From contig JAFSJJ010000013.1 of the NCBI GenBank assembly GCA_017439345.1, positions 1 through 64,000 of the forward strand: a DNA stretch of 64,000 nt, read 5' to 3'. Positions 1 through 8,331 of this stretch are shown piece by piece. Origin of the DNA: Synergistaceae bacterium (GTDB taxonomy: Bacteria; Synergistota; Synergistia; Synergistales; Aminobacteriaceae). Made by a program: the position numbers and the translations under genes. Below the pieces are notes generated by a model, which worked only from the letters and a program-made list of their open reading frames with translations, ran no database searches and was not told where the DNA came from. Numbering within the stretch: the stretch's first letter is position 1; the number at the start of each line of letters is the position of its first letter.

Positions 1-24
1 AGAGTCAGAGTCAGAGTCAGAGTC
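1..24 (+). repeat. AGAGTC hexamer microsatellite, four copies
   Basis: Four perfect copies of AGAGTC open the window. They lie in the open frame of the TPR protein that follows and encode alternating Glu-Ser. A six-base unit keeps frame, so copy-number change would lengthen or shorten an acidic linker without breaking the gene. The array may continue upstream of the window. Confidence 0.85.
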
Positions 25-382
25 TCAGGCTCATGAAGTAACCAGAGTTCCAATACAGATGACTCAGATTAAGGCAGGTGATGACGCGGCATTAACATTC
101 GAAGATTATTTACGGGAAGGCAACGAAGCATTTAATCTAGGCATATATAACTCTGCACTGAAAAATTTTTTTCGCGCACTTGAACTTGATGATAACGACT
201 CGCGCCCATATATCGGACTTGCAGGAGCTTACAGGGCAAAGGGTTTATATTTCGATGCAAAAAGGATTCTTGACGAAGCTATGATTATATTCAGAAAGAA
301 TCCAACGATTGAGACAGCACTAAAAATTTTAGAGGGGGACTCGAAACATGGCACTTGCAGCAAATGTAATCGCAGCAAATGA
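1..382 (+). CDS. TPR-repeat protein, 5' end outside window
   Basis: The frame is open from base 2 to the stop at 382, with no stop codon before the Met at 59. I therefore read this as the 3' end of a longer gene rather than a 107-residue protein starting at 59. The visible protein has a Glu-Ser linker and then about two TPR helices pairs (pattern G-N-x-A-F-x-x-G-x-Y-x-x-A-L-x-x-F, then Y-x-G-L-A-x-A-Y-R-A-K-G). TPRs are protein-binding scaffolds; no catalytic part is visible. The 3' end overlaps the LUD gene by 35 bases, suggesting translational coupling. Partner and function are unknown. Confidence 0.7.
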   Translation, partial: ESESESESQAHEVTRVPIQMTQIKAGDDAALTFEDYLREGNEAFNLGIYNSALKNFFRALELDDNDSRPYIGLAGAYRAKGLYFDAKRILDEAMIIFRKNPTIETALKILEGDSKHGTCSKCNRSK

Positions 383-989
383 AATTATCGGCAAAGATGC
401 AGTGAAGGCACTCGAACGGCGAGGCTTTGAGGCTGAATACGTCGCAACCGGTGAAGAAGCTTTGAAGCGGATTCTTGAGATCATTCCGGAAAATGCTTCT
501 GTGGGAATTCCCGGAACAATAACAGTCAGGGCAATCGGAGCACTTGACGCACTCCAGAAACGGGGGAACAAAGTCTTTCAGCACTGGGGACCGATGTCCA
601 AAGAAGAACGCAGGGCAGCAAGATTCAGAGAGAACGAAGCAGATGTATTCTTGACGAGCGCAAATGCTTTGACCAGAGACGGCGAGATAATCAACATTGA
701 CGGCACAGGGAATCGCGTGGCAGGAATGGCATGGGGAAACGGACTCGTTTTATTCGTGATAGGAATCAACAAACTTGCTTTTGACTTAACGGACGGCATC
801 AAGAGGGCAAGGGCTGCAACGATACCTAATGCAATAAGACAGAACGAAGAGACAGCTTGCGTTAAAGCAGGCCACTGCGTCAACTGCAGGGACGACAAGA
901 GCATGTGCAGGGCTTTATTAATTCTCGAACGTCCTTTGAAGGGCAGAGACTTTCACATAATCATAGTCGGTGAGAACTTAGGCTATTAA
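348..989 (+). CDS. LUD domain protein (LutC/YkgG-like)
   Basis: A 213-residue protein of the LUD (DUF162) family. It shows the typical N-terminal helix, the segment V-G-I-P-G-T-x-T-V-R, and the core S-A-N-A-L-T-R-D-G-E-I-I-N-I-D-G-T-G-N-R-V. LutC relatives take part in lactate oxidation with LutA and LutB, but neither is adjacent here, so the substrate is unknown. The C-terminus carries C-V-K-A-G-H-C-V-N-C and a further Cys (residues about 175-190), a cluster that could bind metal or an Fe-S centre. The start overlaps the TPR gene. A purine-rich GAGGGGG lies about 8 bases before the ATG. Confidence 0.85.
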   Translation: MALAANVIAANEIIGKDAVKALERRGFEAEYVATGEEALKRILEIIPENASVGIPGTITVRAIGALDALQKRGNKVFQHWGPMSKEERRAARFRENEADVFLTSANALTRDGEIINIDGTGNRVAGMAWGNGLVLFVIGINKLAFDLTDGIKRARAATIPNAIRQNEETACVKAGHCVNCRDDKSMCRALLILERPLKGRDFHIIIVGENLGY

Positions 990-1074
990 TATTTAATCAA
1001 GTCAGCGGGCTCAAGTAAAAACTCTCAAGGCTCGCTGATAAATTTTTTTAAGAGGTGCAAATTTTTTTATAATC

Positions 1075-2067
1075 ATGGAAAACAGAGACAAAATCGTAGT
1101 ATTACTCGCAGGAGGCAGGATAGTCCAGCGTCATGAAGAGCATGATGATCCGGAACTGACGAACGAAGAATTATATGCTCTTCTCCCTGAAGATATAAGA
1201 CAGCACGTAAACTTTCAGAAATGGAGCTTTCAGCCTGTATCGAATTATACTCTCAGAATGTACAGAGAACTTCTTGATATGATTCATACTTACGTCCACG
1301 ATGAGGGCGCACGGGGAGTCATAGTAACATGCGGCATTCAGGCAATTGCGGAGTTAGCTTACTTTGCTGATCTCGTCTGGGATTTGAATCCTCCTGTTAT
1401 ATTCACAGGCTCTATATTCAATGCAGGGACTCCCAACAGCGAGACTTCATTAAGATTGACTCAATCAATTAAGGCAGCTTTATCCGGAGCATGTACGGGC
1501 AAGGGAGCATTAATCTGCATTCAGGACTCTATTTACGCTCCTGCGGATGTCTTGAGAATATCGAACTTCAACAGGGCAGGACTCTTAGCATTCCCCGAAT
1601 CGCCTTTAGGAGTATTCTCTCAGCCTTCAGGAAGTTATATCTCTCTTAGATCGCCGAGACACAGATACGTTCAGAAAATGAATTCACCTATAGCGCGGAA
1701 TATTCCTGTTATAAATGCATCGTTAGGGGACAGCGATTTAATGTTAAAGGCTCTTCTTGATAAACGCTTCGAGGAACTTGACGGCCTTGTTGTGTCAGGA
1801 CTCGGTGACGGCGATGTGCCTTCGTCATGGGTGCCATTGCTTCGAAAAATTCTGCGTTCAGAGATTCCAATCGTGTTGACTTCAAGATACCCTGACGGTT
1901 TTGTTCAGGCGACAGAGAATTACGAGGGAAGTGCTGCCCAGCTTCTCGAAATGGGATTAATAGGCGGAGGAATGCTTTCACCCTATCAGGCAAGAATAAA
2001 ACTCGCTGTAGGACTCGCTGCCAATCTCAAGGGCGAAGAGTTAGCGAATTACATAACAGGTAAATAA
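1075..2067 (+). CDS. asparaginase-fold protein lacking catalytic residues
   Basis: 330 residues, the usual length and order of the bacterial asparaginase family. The fold signatures are recognisable, but the active site is not. The N-terminal T-G-G-T-I-A block is replaced by A-G-G-R-I-V, so Arg stands where the nucleophilic Thr should be. The second block, normally T-H-G-T-D-T-M-E-E-T-A-Y-F, reads T-C-G-I-Q-A-I-A-E-L-A-Y-F, losing the Thr-Asp pair. Late in the protein V-S-G-L-G-D-G-D-V-P keeps the G-x-G-x-G-N-x-P shape. It is followed after 2 bases by der. I expect a non-hydrolytic homologue, perhaps a binding protein; a different chemistry cannot be excluded. Confidence 0.8.
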   Translation: MENRDKIVVLLAGGRIVQRHEEHDDPELTNEELYALLPEDIRQHVNFQKWSFQPVSNYTLRMYRELLDMIHTYVHDEGARGVIVTCGIQAIAELAYFADLVWDLNPPVIFTGSIFNAGTPNSETSLRLTQSIKAALSGACTGKGALICIQDSIYAPADVLRISNFNRAGLLAFPESPLGVFSQPSGSYISLRSPRHRYVQKMNSPIARNIPVINASLGDSDLMLKALLDKRFEELDGLVVSGLGDGDVPSSWVPLLRKILRSEIPIVLTSRYPDGFVQATENYEGSAAQLLEMGLIGGGMLSPYQARIKLAVGLAANLKGEELANYITGK

Positions 2068-2069
2068 TC

Positions 2070-3404
2070 ATGTCAGGTATTATCGCAATAATAGGACGGC
2101 CTAACGCCGGCAAATCTTCACTGTTCAATAGATTAACTGAAAGCAAGAGCGCAATTGTTGACGACATGCCCGGAGTTACAAGAGATAGACTCTACGGTGA
2201 GGCTGCTTACAGGGGCAAAAGTTTCTATGTAATCGACACAGGCGGAATATTCGGCGAAGATTCTGAATTCAGCTCAGGAATAAAGGCTCACGTTGACGAA
2301 GCTGTGAAAGAATGCGACGTGATTATATTCTTACTGGACGGCCATGACGGCGTTACAAGCTCCGATGAGGAAATTGCAGAATTTATCAGGCGTGCTTCAG
2401 GAGGAAATAAACCCGTTATAGTTGCAATGAATAAACTTGATGACGTTAAGCACGATGACTTAGTTAATGATGCATACTCATTAGGCTTTGAGAATGTCGT
2501 TGCAGTCAGCGCACTTCATAAACGCAATCTTGATGAACTCGAAGATCTGATTATAAATTTACTCCCTGAAGATTACGGTGAAGAGGAGTCAGACTCAGAC
2601 GAAATAAGATTAGTCATAGCAGGTAAACCCAACGTAGGCAAATCGTCACTCTTGAATAAAATCACAGGTTCAGAACGTTCACTTGTGAGTCCAATCGCAG
2701 GAACTACACGAGATCCTGTAGACATGAAGATAAATCTTGAGGGTCAGGACTTCAGGATAATCGACACAGCAGGACTCAGGAGACGCGCTAAGTTTGACGG
2801 CGATTTGGAATATTATTCTTTCGTTAGGACTCTTGCTGCCGTTGACAGGTCGGACGTTGCTTTATTGTTAATGGACGCTAGGGAGCCTTGCACAGATCAG
2901 GACAAGAAGATTGCTGCTCATGTTGTGAGTAAAGGCAAAGGGTTAATTATCGTTCTGAATAAATGGGACTTAGTTACGAGTGAGAATAATAACAAAGCAG
3001 ATAAACTCGTTAAGAAAATCCGCGATGATATGCCGTTCTTAAATTTTGCTCCGGTTATATTTGCTTCGGCTCTTAATGGTCGGGGCGTGAACAAAATCAT
3101 TCAGACAGTCTTAACAGTGAATCAGAATCGACAAAAGCGTATTCCAACAAATATATTGAATCGTTTAATGCGTGATGTGTTAGCGTTTGATCGTCTTCCA
3201 TCTGACAAGAAGGGGCGTGCATTGAAAGTGTATTACTGCTCTCAGGCTGAGTCAGAACCTCCGACGTTTATATTTTTCGTGAATAATCCGGGACTCGTGA
3301 ATTCAAGTTTTGAGAACCACGTCAAGAATAAATTACGCGAACTAGAAGACTTCACAGGCTCACCGGTCAGGACGTTCTGGAGGGGGAAAGACAAGGAGGA
3401 GTGA
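2070..3404 (+). CDS. der: ribosome assembly GTPase Der (EngA)
   Basis: 444 residues with two consecutive GTPase domains and a C-terminal KH-like domain, the diagnostic Der layout. Domain 1 has the P-loop G-R-P-N-A-G-K-S (residues 8-15), D-T-G-G and N-K-L-D. Domain 2 has G-K-P-N-V-G-K-S-S (about 186), D-T-A-G-L-R and N-K-W-D. The KH-like part includes R-x-L-K-V-Y-Y-C-S-Q-A and P-P-T-F-I-F-F-V-N-N. It works in 50S subunit maturation in the cytoplasm. The start codon is 2 bases after the preceding stop, so translation is probably coupled. Confidence 0.97.
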   Translation: MSGIIAIIGRPNAGKSSLFNRLTESKSAIVDDMPGVTRDRLYGEAAYRGKSFYVIDTGGIFGEDSEFSSGIKAHVDEAVKECDVIIFLLDGHDGVTSSDEEIAEFIRRASGGNKPVIVAMNKLDDVKHDDLVNDAYSLGFENVVAVSALHKRNLDELEDLIINLLPEDYGEEESDSDEIRLVIAGKPNVGKSSLLNKITGSERSLVSPIAGTTRDPVDMKINLEGQDFRIIDTAGLRRRAKFDGDLEYYSFVRTLAAVDRSDVALLLMDAREPCTDQDKKIAAHVVSKGKGLIIVLNKWDLVTSENNNKADKLVKKIRDDMPFLNFAPVIFASALNGRGVNKIIQTVLTVNQNRQKRIPTNILNRLMRDVLAFDRLPSDKKGRALKVYYCSQAESEPPTFIFFVNNPGLVNSSFENHVKNKLRELEDFTGSPVRTFWRGKDKEE

Positions 3405-3407
3405 AGC

Positions 3408-3938
3408 ATGTTTTATGAGGTCATGCTTGAAGGGCTGAAAAAATTTGCGGGTGAAATAGTAGGAGTATTGCTGCTTGTTGCTGCGTGGCGTGTATTTCCC
3501 GGACTCCGTAAATTATTCGGGCAGTATGAGAGTCTCAAGTCAAAGCATCCTGCAATGAGTGATGAAGTATTTATAAGTTTGTGTAAGTTCGGTAATATTG
3601 CAGAAGTAGAAGAAGCCATAAAGAACGGTGCCAATGTCAACGCTAAGAAAAATGACGGCTGGACAGTTTTAATTTATGTCGCATGGGCAGGCTATACAGA
3701 AATAGCAGAACTGCTCATAAAACACGGTGCAGATGTCAACGTTAAGGACGATGACGGCAGGACGGCTTTAATATGGGCTGTATGGGCAGGCAACACAGAA
3801 ATAGCAGAACTGCTCATAAAACATGGTGCAGATGTCAACGCTAAGGACGATGACGGCAGGACGGCTTTAATGGAGGCTGCATGGGAAGGCAACACAGGAA
3901 TAGAAAAACTGCTGCGTTTTTACGGTGCGAAAAAATAA
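3408..3938 (+). CDS. membrane-anchored ankyrin-repeat protein
   Basis: 176 residues. A hydrophobic segment at about residues 14-30 is a likely membrane anchor or uncleaved signal. Ankyrin repeats of 33 residues fill the rest (pattern D-G-R-T-A-L-I-x-A-x-W-A-G-N-T-E-I-A-E-L-L followed by H-G-A-D-V-N). Two central repeats are almost identical at DNA level. It starts 3 bases after der. Ankyrin proteins bind other proteins; the partner is unknown. This is one of three unrelated-looking ankyrin genes in the window. Confidence 0.85.
   Translation: MFYEVMLEGLKKFAGEIVGVLLLVAAWRVFPGLRKLFGQYESLKSKHPAMSDEVFISLCKFGNIAEVEEAIKNGANVNAKKNDGWTVLIYVAWAGYTEIAELLIKHGADVNVKDDDGRTALIWAVWAGNTEIAELLIKHGADVNAKDDDGRTALMEAAWEGNTGIEKLLRFYGAKK
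3691..3888 (+). repeat. two 99-bp near-identical tandem repeats
   Basis: Units 3691-3789 and 3790-3888 are 99 bases each and differ at only a handful of positions. Each encodes one 33-residue ankyrin repeat. The near identity at third codon positions points to recent duplication or continuing homogenisation, so copy number may vary between strains. Confidence 0.85.
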
Positions 3939-3966
3939 TTTATCACAAGAGAGGAAAATCTATAAC

Positions 3967-5226
3967 ATGAAAAAATTTTTACTCGTAACATTAATGCTTG
4001 TAATATCTGCGTCGAGTGCTTACAGTGAAAGCCGCGTAACTTTGGCCGAACTCAAGGGAACTGTAGGCGTTCAAATGGAAGAATTTGTCAAACACGTAAT
4101 CACAGCTTCAGAGTCACGAAATGACTCGTTAATCATATTTCAGCTTGACACCCCCGGCGGCTTAGTCGAAGCTATGAGGGGCATAGTTCAATCAATACTG
4201 GCTTCGCGGGTTCCCGTTGCTGTCTGGATTCCTTCAGGGGGCAGGGCAGCGAGTGCAGGTGCGTTTATCGTTCAGGCTGCTCACGTTGCAATAATGTCTC
4301 AAGGCACGAACATAGGGGCTGCTCATCCTGTCTCAGCTTCGGGCGATGATGTCAAGGGCGACATGAACAAGAAAGTAGTGAATGATCTCAAGGCTCAAAT
4401 GCGCTCAGTAGTGCAGTTGCGAAATCGAAATCAATTCATAGCCGAGCAGATGATTGACGAGAGTATTTCACTCACAGCAGCAGAAGCACTCAAAGAGGGA
4501 GTTATTGATATTATCGCAAGTGATGTAACTTCATTGATTAAAGCAGTCTCAGGAAGACGCGTAAAAATCGGCTCAAGTTTCACGAATATAAATTTTGACG
4601 AGTCAATAAAAGTTTTGCGCGCTGATATGTCCTTCAGTGAGAAAATTATTCAGTTTGTATCAAGTCCCGAAATCGCATATTTATTATTATCCGGCGGAAT
4701 GATGGCTATATTCTTCGAGATAATCACACCGGGGGGCTTCATGCTTGGCACTGCTGGAGGAGTAATGCTCTTGTTAGGTGCAATAGGTCTCAAGATGCTG
4801 CCTTTCAACTGGGCCGGAGTCTTATTAATCATCGCAGGAGTTATCGTCATGGCTATAGACATTATAGCTGGAACTATGGGAGTATTGACTCTCTTGGGAC
4901 TGCCTGTGTTCTGTCTGGGAGGCGTATTCTTGTTCAGGGCACCGGGCGGCGAGCTTCTCAGCATTTCTCTATCATTCATTGCGGGAATTGCTATAGCTCT
5001 TGGAATATGCTTCGTGTTTATTGCATTCCTGATAGTGAAGGGCTTCAAGCGAAAAGTTACTACAGGACGTGCCGGAATGTTAGGACTTGAAGTGAAAATA
5101 ATTTCAGGGAGTCAAGTTCTCTGTCACGGCGAAATATGGCAGGCAAGATTTGAGTCAGAAATTGCACCAGGTGACTCAGGCATAGTGAAAGGCATTGACG
5201 GAATGACGTTAATAATCGGGAAATAA
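3967..5226 (+). CDS. NfeD-family membrane serine protease
   Basis: I choose ATG 3967 because it begins a clean signal peptide (K-K-F-L-L-V-T-L-M-L-V-I-S-A-S-S-A) and has a GAGAGG upstream; an earlier in-frame Met at 3925 lies inside the ankyrin gene. The ClpP-like domain has D-T-P-G-G-L-V-E-A, the Ser motif R-A-A-S-A-G-A-F and N-I-G-A-A-H-P-V, with a Lys-rich stretch (D-M-N-K-K-V-V-N-D) supplying the likely catalytic Lys. Four to five membrane segments and a C-terminal beta-barrel (NfeD domain) follow. Relatives cleave hydrophobic segments of stomatin-type proteins; the SPFH proteins HflK and HflC lie about 4 kb downstream, though in another unit. Confidence 0.9.
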   Translation: MKKFLLVTLMLVISASSAYSESRVTLAELKGTVGVQMEEFVKHVITASESRNDSLIIFQLDTPGGLVEAMRGIVQSILASRVPVAVWIPSGGRAASAGAFIVQAAHVAIMSQGTNIGAAHPVSASGDDVKGDMNKKVVNDLKAQMRSVVQLRNRNQFIAEQMIDESISLTAAEALKEGVIDIIASDVTSLIKAVSGRRVKIGSSFTNINFDESIKVLRADMSFSEKIIQFVSSPEIAYLLLSGGMMAIFFEIITPGGFMLGTAGGVMLLLGAIGLKMLPFNWAGVLLIIAGVIVMAIDIIAGTMGVLTLLGLPVFCLGGVFLFRAPGGELLSISLSFIAGIAIALGICFVFIAFLIVKGFKRKVTTGRAGMLGLEVKIISGSQVLCHGEIWQARFESEIAPGDSGIVKGIDGMTLIIGK

Positions 5227-5251
5227 AAAAACGCAGTGGGCTAACACTGCG
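5225..5251 (-). terminator. intrinsic terminator, probably for the DUF362 operon
   Basis: A perfect 7-bp stem CGCAGTG/CACTGCG (5232-5238 with 5245-5251) has a 6-base loop. Read on the minus strand it is followed by a run of seven T. On the plus strand there is no U-tract, so it mainly serves the leftward unit. The 186 bases between it and the DUF362 stop hold no gene I can support. Confidence 0.7.
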
Positions 5252-5437
5252 CGATAAGGGGAAGGATTCTGGTTTCGATGACGCAAGACCCGCGCAAACA
5301 CGTTATTTCTACTCTTACAAGGATAGAGCATACGGCCTGCGCCATTGAATTGCTTTAGCGTAAAAAACACACTCGAATATTTTATATTATTTTTGCAGAA
5401 ATACCAAATTTTTTTGCGTAATTCATGCCATGAAAAA

Positions 5438-6502
5438 TTAAAAACTTTCTGATATAGCCTTTGCACTCGGAGGACAGCCCTTAACGCAGGACTTAGCACC
5501 CGAACAGCATAACCCTACACCTAATGCATTCTCAGGCAGAATTTTCCCCTTCCAGCCTTGACCGATATAAATATTTTTGCGACGACCTGAACTATTCGCA
5601 TATAACGCACGAACAAGAGCAGCATAGCACGCACTGCACGCCGAATCTTCATGAACGTTTTTAATTAGGCCTGCTACTCTCCCCGAAGGTCTGGGATATT
5701 TCCCGGCATTCTCAGGACTGTTGAGGTTAATAATATCTTTATCAGTGAATGAAGTCGAACCTGCTCCGAAAGACTCAGCGATCCTGATATATTTCACGTC
5801 GTCTAGATCGAGTCCCATTAAGCTGCACCCGTAAGAGTCAATCTGAACAGGGTCAGTGCCTAAATACATTCTATTCGTGTGAACGGGATTCCCTCCCTCT
5901 TCAAAGTCTAAATCACCGCAAATGCTGTCAACTATAATTAATCCTGTCTTTAATGCTGCTCCCAGTGCTGCTATCGGTCTGGTTAAGCCTATCGCGTGAA
6001 AGCGTCTCTTTTCTCTATCAGGCAGGCACCCCTTGAGATTCTTTAGTGCGCATGTCATCACAGTCTGGCAATGACCTTTCAAGACAGGAAGATTAACGAG
6101 GAGTCCTGCATTCAAAGCACGTTCGCAGATTTCTATATTCCCGATCTGAGTATTAACTTTGCGAGTCTTATCGCGCTTCAAATCATAGAACGGGACGTTA
6201 TACTTCTTGCATACTTCATCATAGCCTGCCCGTTTCATTGCCCGTGAAGTGTCATCACCTACCCAGCTGCCTTCTATAACGCTAATATCTTTGACTCCGT
6301 TGTCGTGAAAATATTCTATGCAGCCCGATAATATCCCTGAGTGAGTCGTTGCTCCGTTGTCGGGTGAACCTGCTACTACAAGATTCGGCTTGAGTGCTAC
6401 ACTGCCTCCGGAGGGGACGAGGTTAATTGCGTTAGACTCCTCCAAAAGTTTTAGAGTCATCGCGTGAGTGTTATCACCGTAAATGTTATATATTCTGCTC
6501 AT
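5438..6502 (-). CDS. DUF362 family protein
   Basis: About 354 residues from ATG 6502, preferred because AAAGGAG lies at 6513-6519 and an earlier start would overlap the methyltransferase stop. DUF362 features are A-L-K-P-N-L-V near the N-terminus, V-I-E-G-S-W-V-G-D-D, L-P-V-L-K-G-H, and A-L-K-N-L-K-G-C-L-P. The C-terminal third has Cys clusters (S-A-C-S-A-C-Y and C-C-S-G-A-K-S-C-V-K-G-C-P-P), like the Fe-S or metal sites in the family. The molecular function of DUF362 is not settled. It follows the methyltransferase by 23 bases and is probably cotranscribed. Confidence 0.88.
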   Translation of the reverse strand: MSRIYNIYGDNTHAMTLKLLEESNAINLVPSGGSVALKPNLVVAGSPDNGATTHSGILSGCIEYFHDNGVKDISVIEGSWVGDDTSRAMKRAGYDEVCKKYNVPFYDLKRDKTRKVNTQIGNIEICERALNAGLLVNLPVLKGHCQTVMTCALKNLKGCLPDREKRRFHAIGLTRPIAALGAALKTGLIIVDSICGDLDFEEGGNPVHTNRMYLGTDPVQIDSYGCSLMGLDLDDVKYIRIAESFGAGSTSFTDKDIINLNSPENAGKYPRPSGRVAGLIKNVHEDSACSACYAALVRALYANSSGRRKNIYIGQGWKGKILPENALGVGLCCSGAKSCVKGCPPSAKAISESF

Positions 6503-6525
6503 GAATAAAATTCTCCTTTCGAGTA

Positions 6526-8229
6526 TCACAAGATAATAAATTCAGAATCAGGCGCGTAATGTTTTATTATCTGCTCAAAGTTTATCATTATGTTAGAGTC
6601 CCCGAAACACGAATCACGAAACAATATACATGAAGACTTCTTGTCTGCAATGTACTTCACGAGTTCTGAGTTTATATTCCCGTCAAAGCACGCAATGATT
6701 TCATTATCACCGTAATAGTGAACAGTGAAAGAATTTACACGCTCGCACGAATACTTCAACGACATGGAAAGGCCAAGCCCGGCAATCGTCCCGTAAAGCA
6801 AATCGAGTCCGTTTCTGTCAGGCTTGATATTCTCGATTAAGTCATCAAGCATTTCTTGAGTCAAATCTTCAGGAGTGAAATAAACGTTTCTATAATTCGA
6901 TGAGTCTACCCTCAGCACTCTAAAACCTGTATCACCTGATAAATTTTCACCGGCCCTGAGAATACGCTCTCTTCCAATGTCGCAAATAGTTTTATAACCG
7001 GCTTTGAACGCTTCACTTGATTCGCTGCAAAGTTCGGGAATTTGAATCATGATAAATTTTCGCGAGCCTCCGTCCTCATGATTAAGAATCATAACGGCGT
7101 GGGCAGTGGTGGAGGAGCCAGCAAAGAAGTCAAGAATTATAGAGTCATCATTAACGTTACTCATCTTCATTAAGCGCGTAATAAGTTCGTGTGATTTCGG
7201 GTAGTCGAACGGTATTTGTAATTTCTTGAGCGTGTCTGTTCCGTTGCTAATGTCATCAATCCATGTAGTATATTTTTTCGTGCGTTCTTCACCGTCAAGA
7301 GGTGCAAAAATTTTCTCGTAGGCAATCCATGAGCCGTTAGCCTGCTGTTGAAATTCGACTCGTCCGTCTTCAATCGCCTGCTTCATAGTGTCTTGACTCC
7401 ATCGCCAGCAACCTTCTTTTGTGTCTGATAACATCGGGTAAACATCGCTTCCGTCAGGTGCTTTGATTGCGTAAAACAAATTAGGTCTGTCTTCACGCCT
7501 GCTGTTAGTTCCCCACTTTCGTAATAATTGCGTCTTGTAGAATCTCTGCGCCTTGTTATCGTATTTCGGGTAGCTGTCATCTTGTTTGACTTGACCGCCT
7601 GCTATGAAAGAATTAGCGTTACTTGCATAACACAAAATGTACTCATGAATTACAGCAAAAAATTTACTGTCCTGCCGTCCGCTTCGTGCCTTCCATGCTA
7701 TCTGCGCAATAAAATTACTCTCGCCGAAAATCTCATCGCAAATCTTTCTCAAGTTCGCAGCTTCGTTATCATCAATCGAGATAAATATAACTCCGTCATC
7801 TGATAATAAATTTCTTGCAAGTTTTAATCTGGGATATATCATGCTCAGCCAGTCAGAATGAAAGCGCGGGTTAGCCCGTGAGTTCTCGCGGTAGTTATTC
7901 AGGGTGAAATTTCTTGCTCCTGACTCATCGAACAGGTTAAAACTTTCCTGACTCTCAAGTTCTGACTGTGAAAAATCATCGCGGTAAATAAAATCATGTC
8001 CTGTGTTATACGGGGGATCTATATAAATCATTTTGACTCGTTTCATGTAACTCTTCTGCAAAATCTTGAGTGCTTCGAGATTGTCGCCTTCGATATAAAG
8101 ATTCTGCGTTGTATCAAAATTTCTGCTCAATTCAGGGCATGGGCGCAGAGTTTTATCTGAAGGTCTTCCTGCTTCGATAACTGCCTCACGTTTACCCGGC
8201 CACGTAAGCTCGTATAATTCCTGACTCAT
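6526..8229 (-). CDS. type III-like site-specific DNA methyltransferase, orphan
   Basis: 567 residues with the beta-class order: catalytic motif IV D-P-P-Y-N-T-G at residues 71-77 precedes the SAM motif L-D-F-F-A-G-S-S-T at 366-374. The segment between, with W-K-A-R-S-G-R-Q-D and W-I-D-D-I-S-N-G-T, is typical of Mod proteins of type III systems that methylate adenine N6. The long variable middle is the target recognition region. No Res helicase-nuclease gene is adjacent on either side, so it looks solitary and could act in host methylation. The recognition sequence cannot be read from the protein. I see no simple repeat in the gene that would suggest phase variation. Confidence 0.9.
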   Translation of the reverse strand: MSQELYELTWPGKREAVIEAGRPSDKTLRPCPELSRNFDTTQNLYIEGDNLEALKILQKSYMKRVKMIYIDPPYNTGHDFIYRDDFSQSELESQESFNLFDESGARNFTLNNYRENSRANPRFHSDWLSMIYPRLKLARNLLSDDGVIFISIDDNEAANLRKICDEIFGESNFIAQIAWKARSGRQDSKFFAVIHEYILCYASNANSFIAGGQVKQDDSYPKYDNKAQRFYKTQLLRKWGTNSRREDRPNLFYAIKAPDGSDVYPMLSDTKEGCWRWSQDTMKQAIEDGRVEFQQQANGSWIAYEKIFAPLDGEERTKKYTTWIDDISNGTDTLKKLQIPFDYPKSHELITRLMKMSNVNDDSIILDFFAGSSTTAHAVMILNHEDGGSRKFIMIQIPELCSESSEAFKAGYKTICDIGRERILRAGENLSGDTGFRVLRVDSSNYRNVYFTPEDLTQEMLDDLIENIKPDRNGLDLLYGTIAGLGLSMSLKYSCERVNSFTVHYYGDNEIIACFDGNINSELVKYIADKKSSCILFRDSCFGDSNIMINFEQIIKHYAPDSEFIIL

Positions 8230-8331
8230 TGTTAATATAATCTCCCTGTTTTAGTGCTGTGATTAAATTTTATGAAGTAATTATATATAATAATCCCCGA
8301 TAAGATTTAAGAAGAGCGAGGCGTTATATTT

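Noticed and set aside
3925-3966. Earlier start for the NfeD-family protein
   Set aside because: It would place a hydrophilic stretch in front of a clean signal peptide and lies within the ankyrin gene.
5209-5499. 96-codon minus-strand open frame after the DUF362 gene
   Set aside because: It overlaps the terminator hairpin and both flanking genes, and has no protein features.
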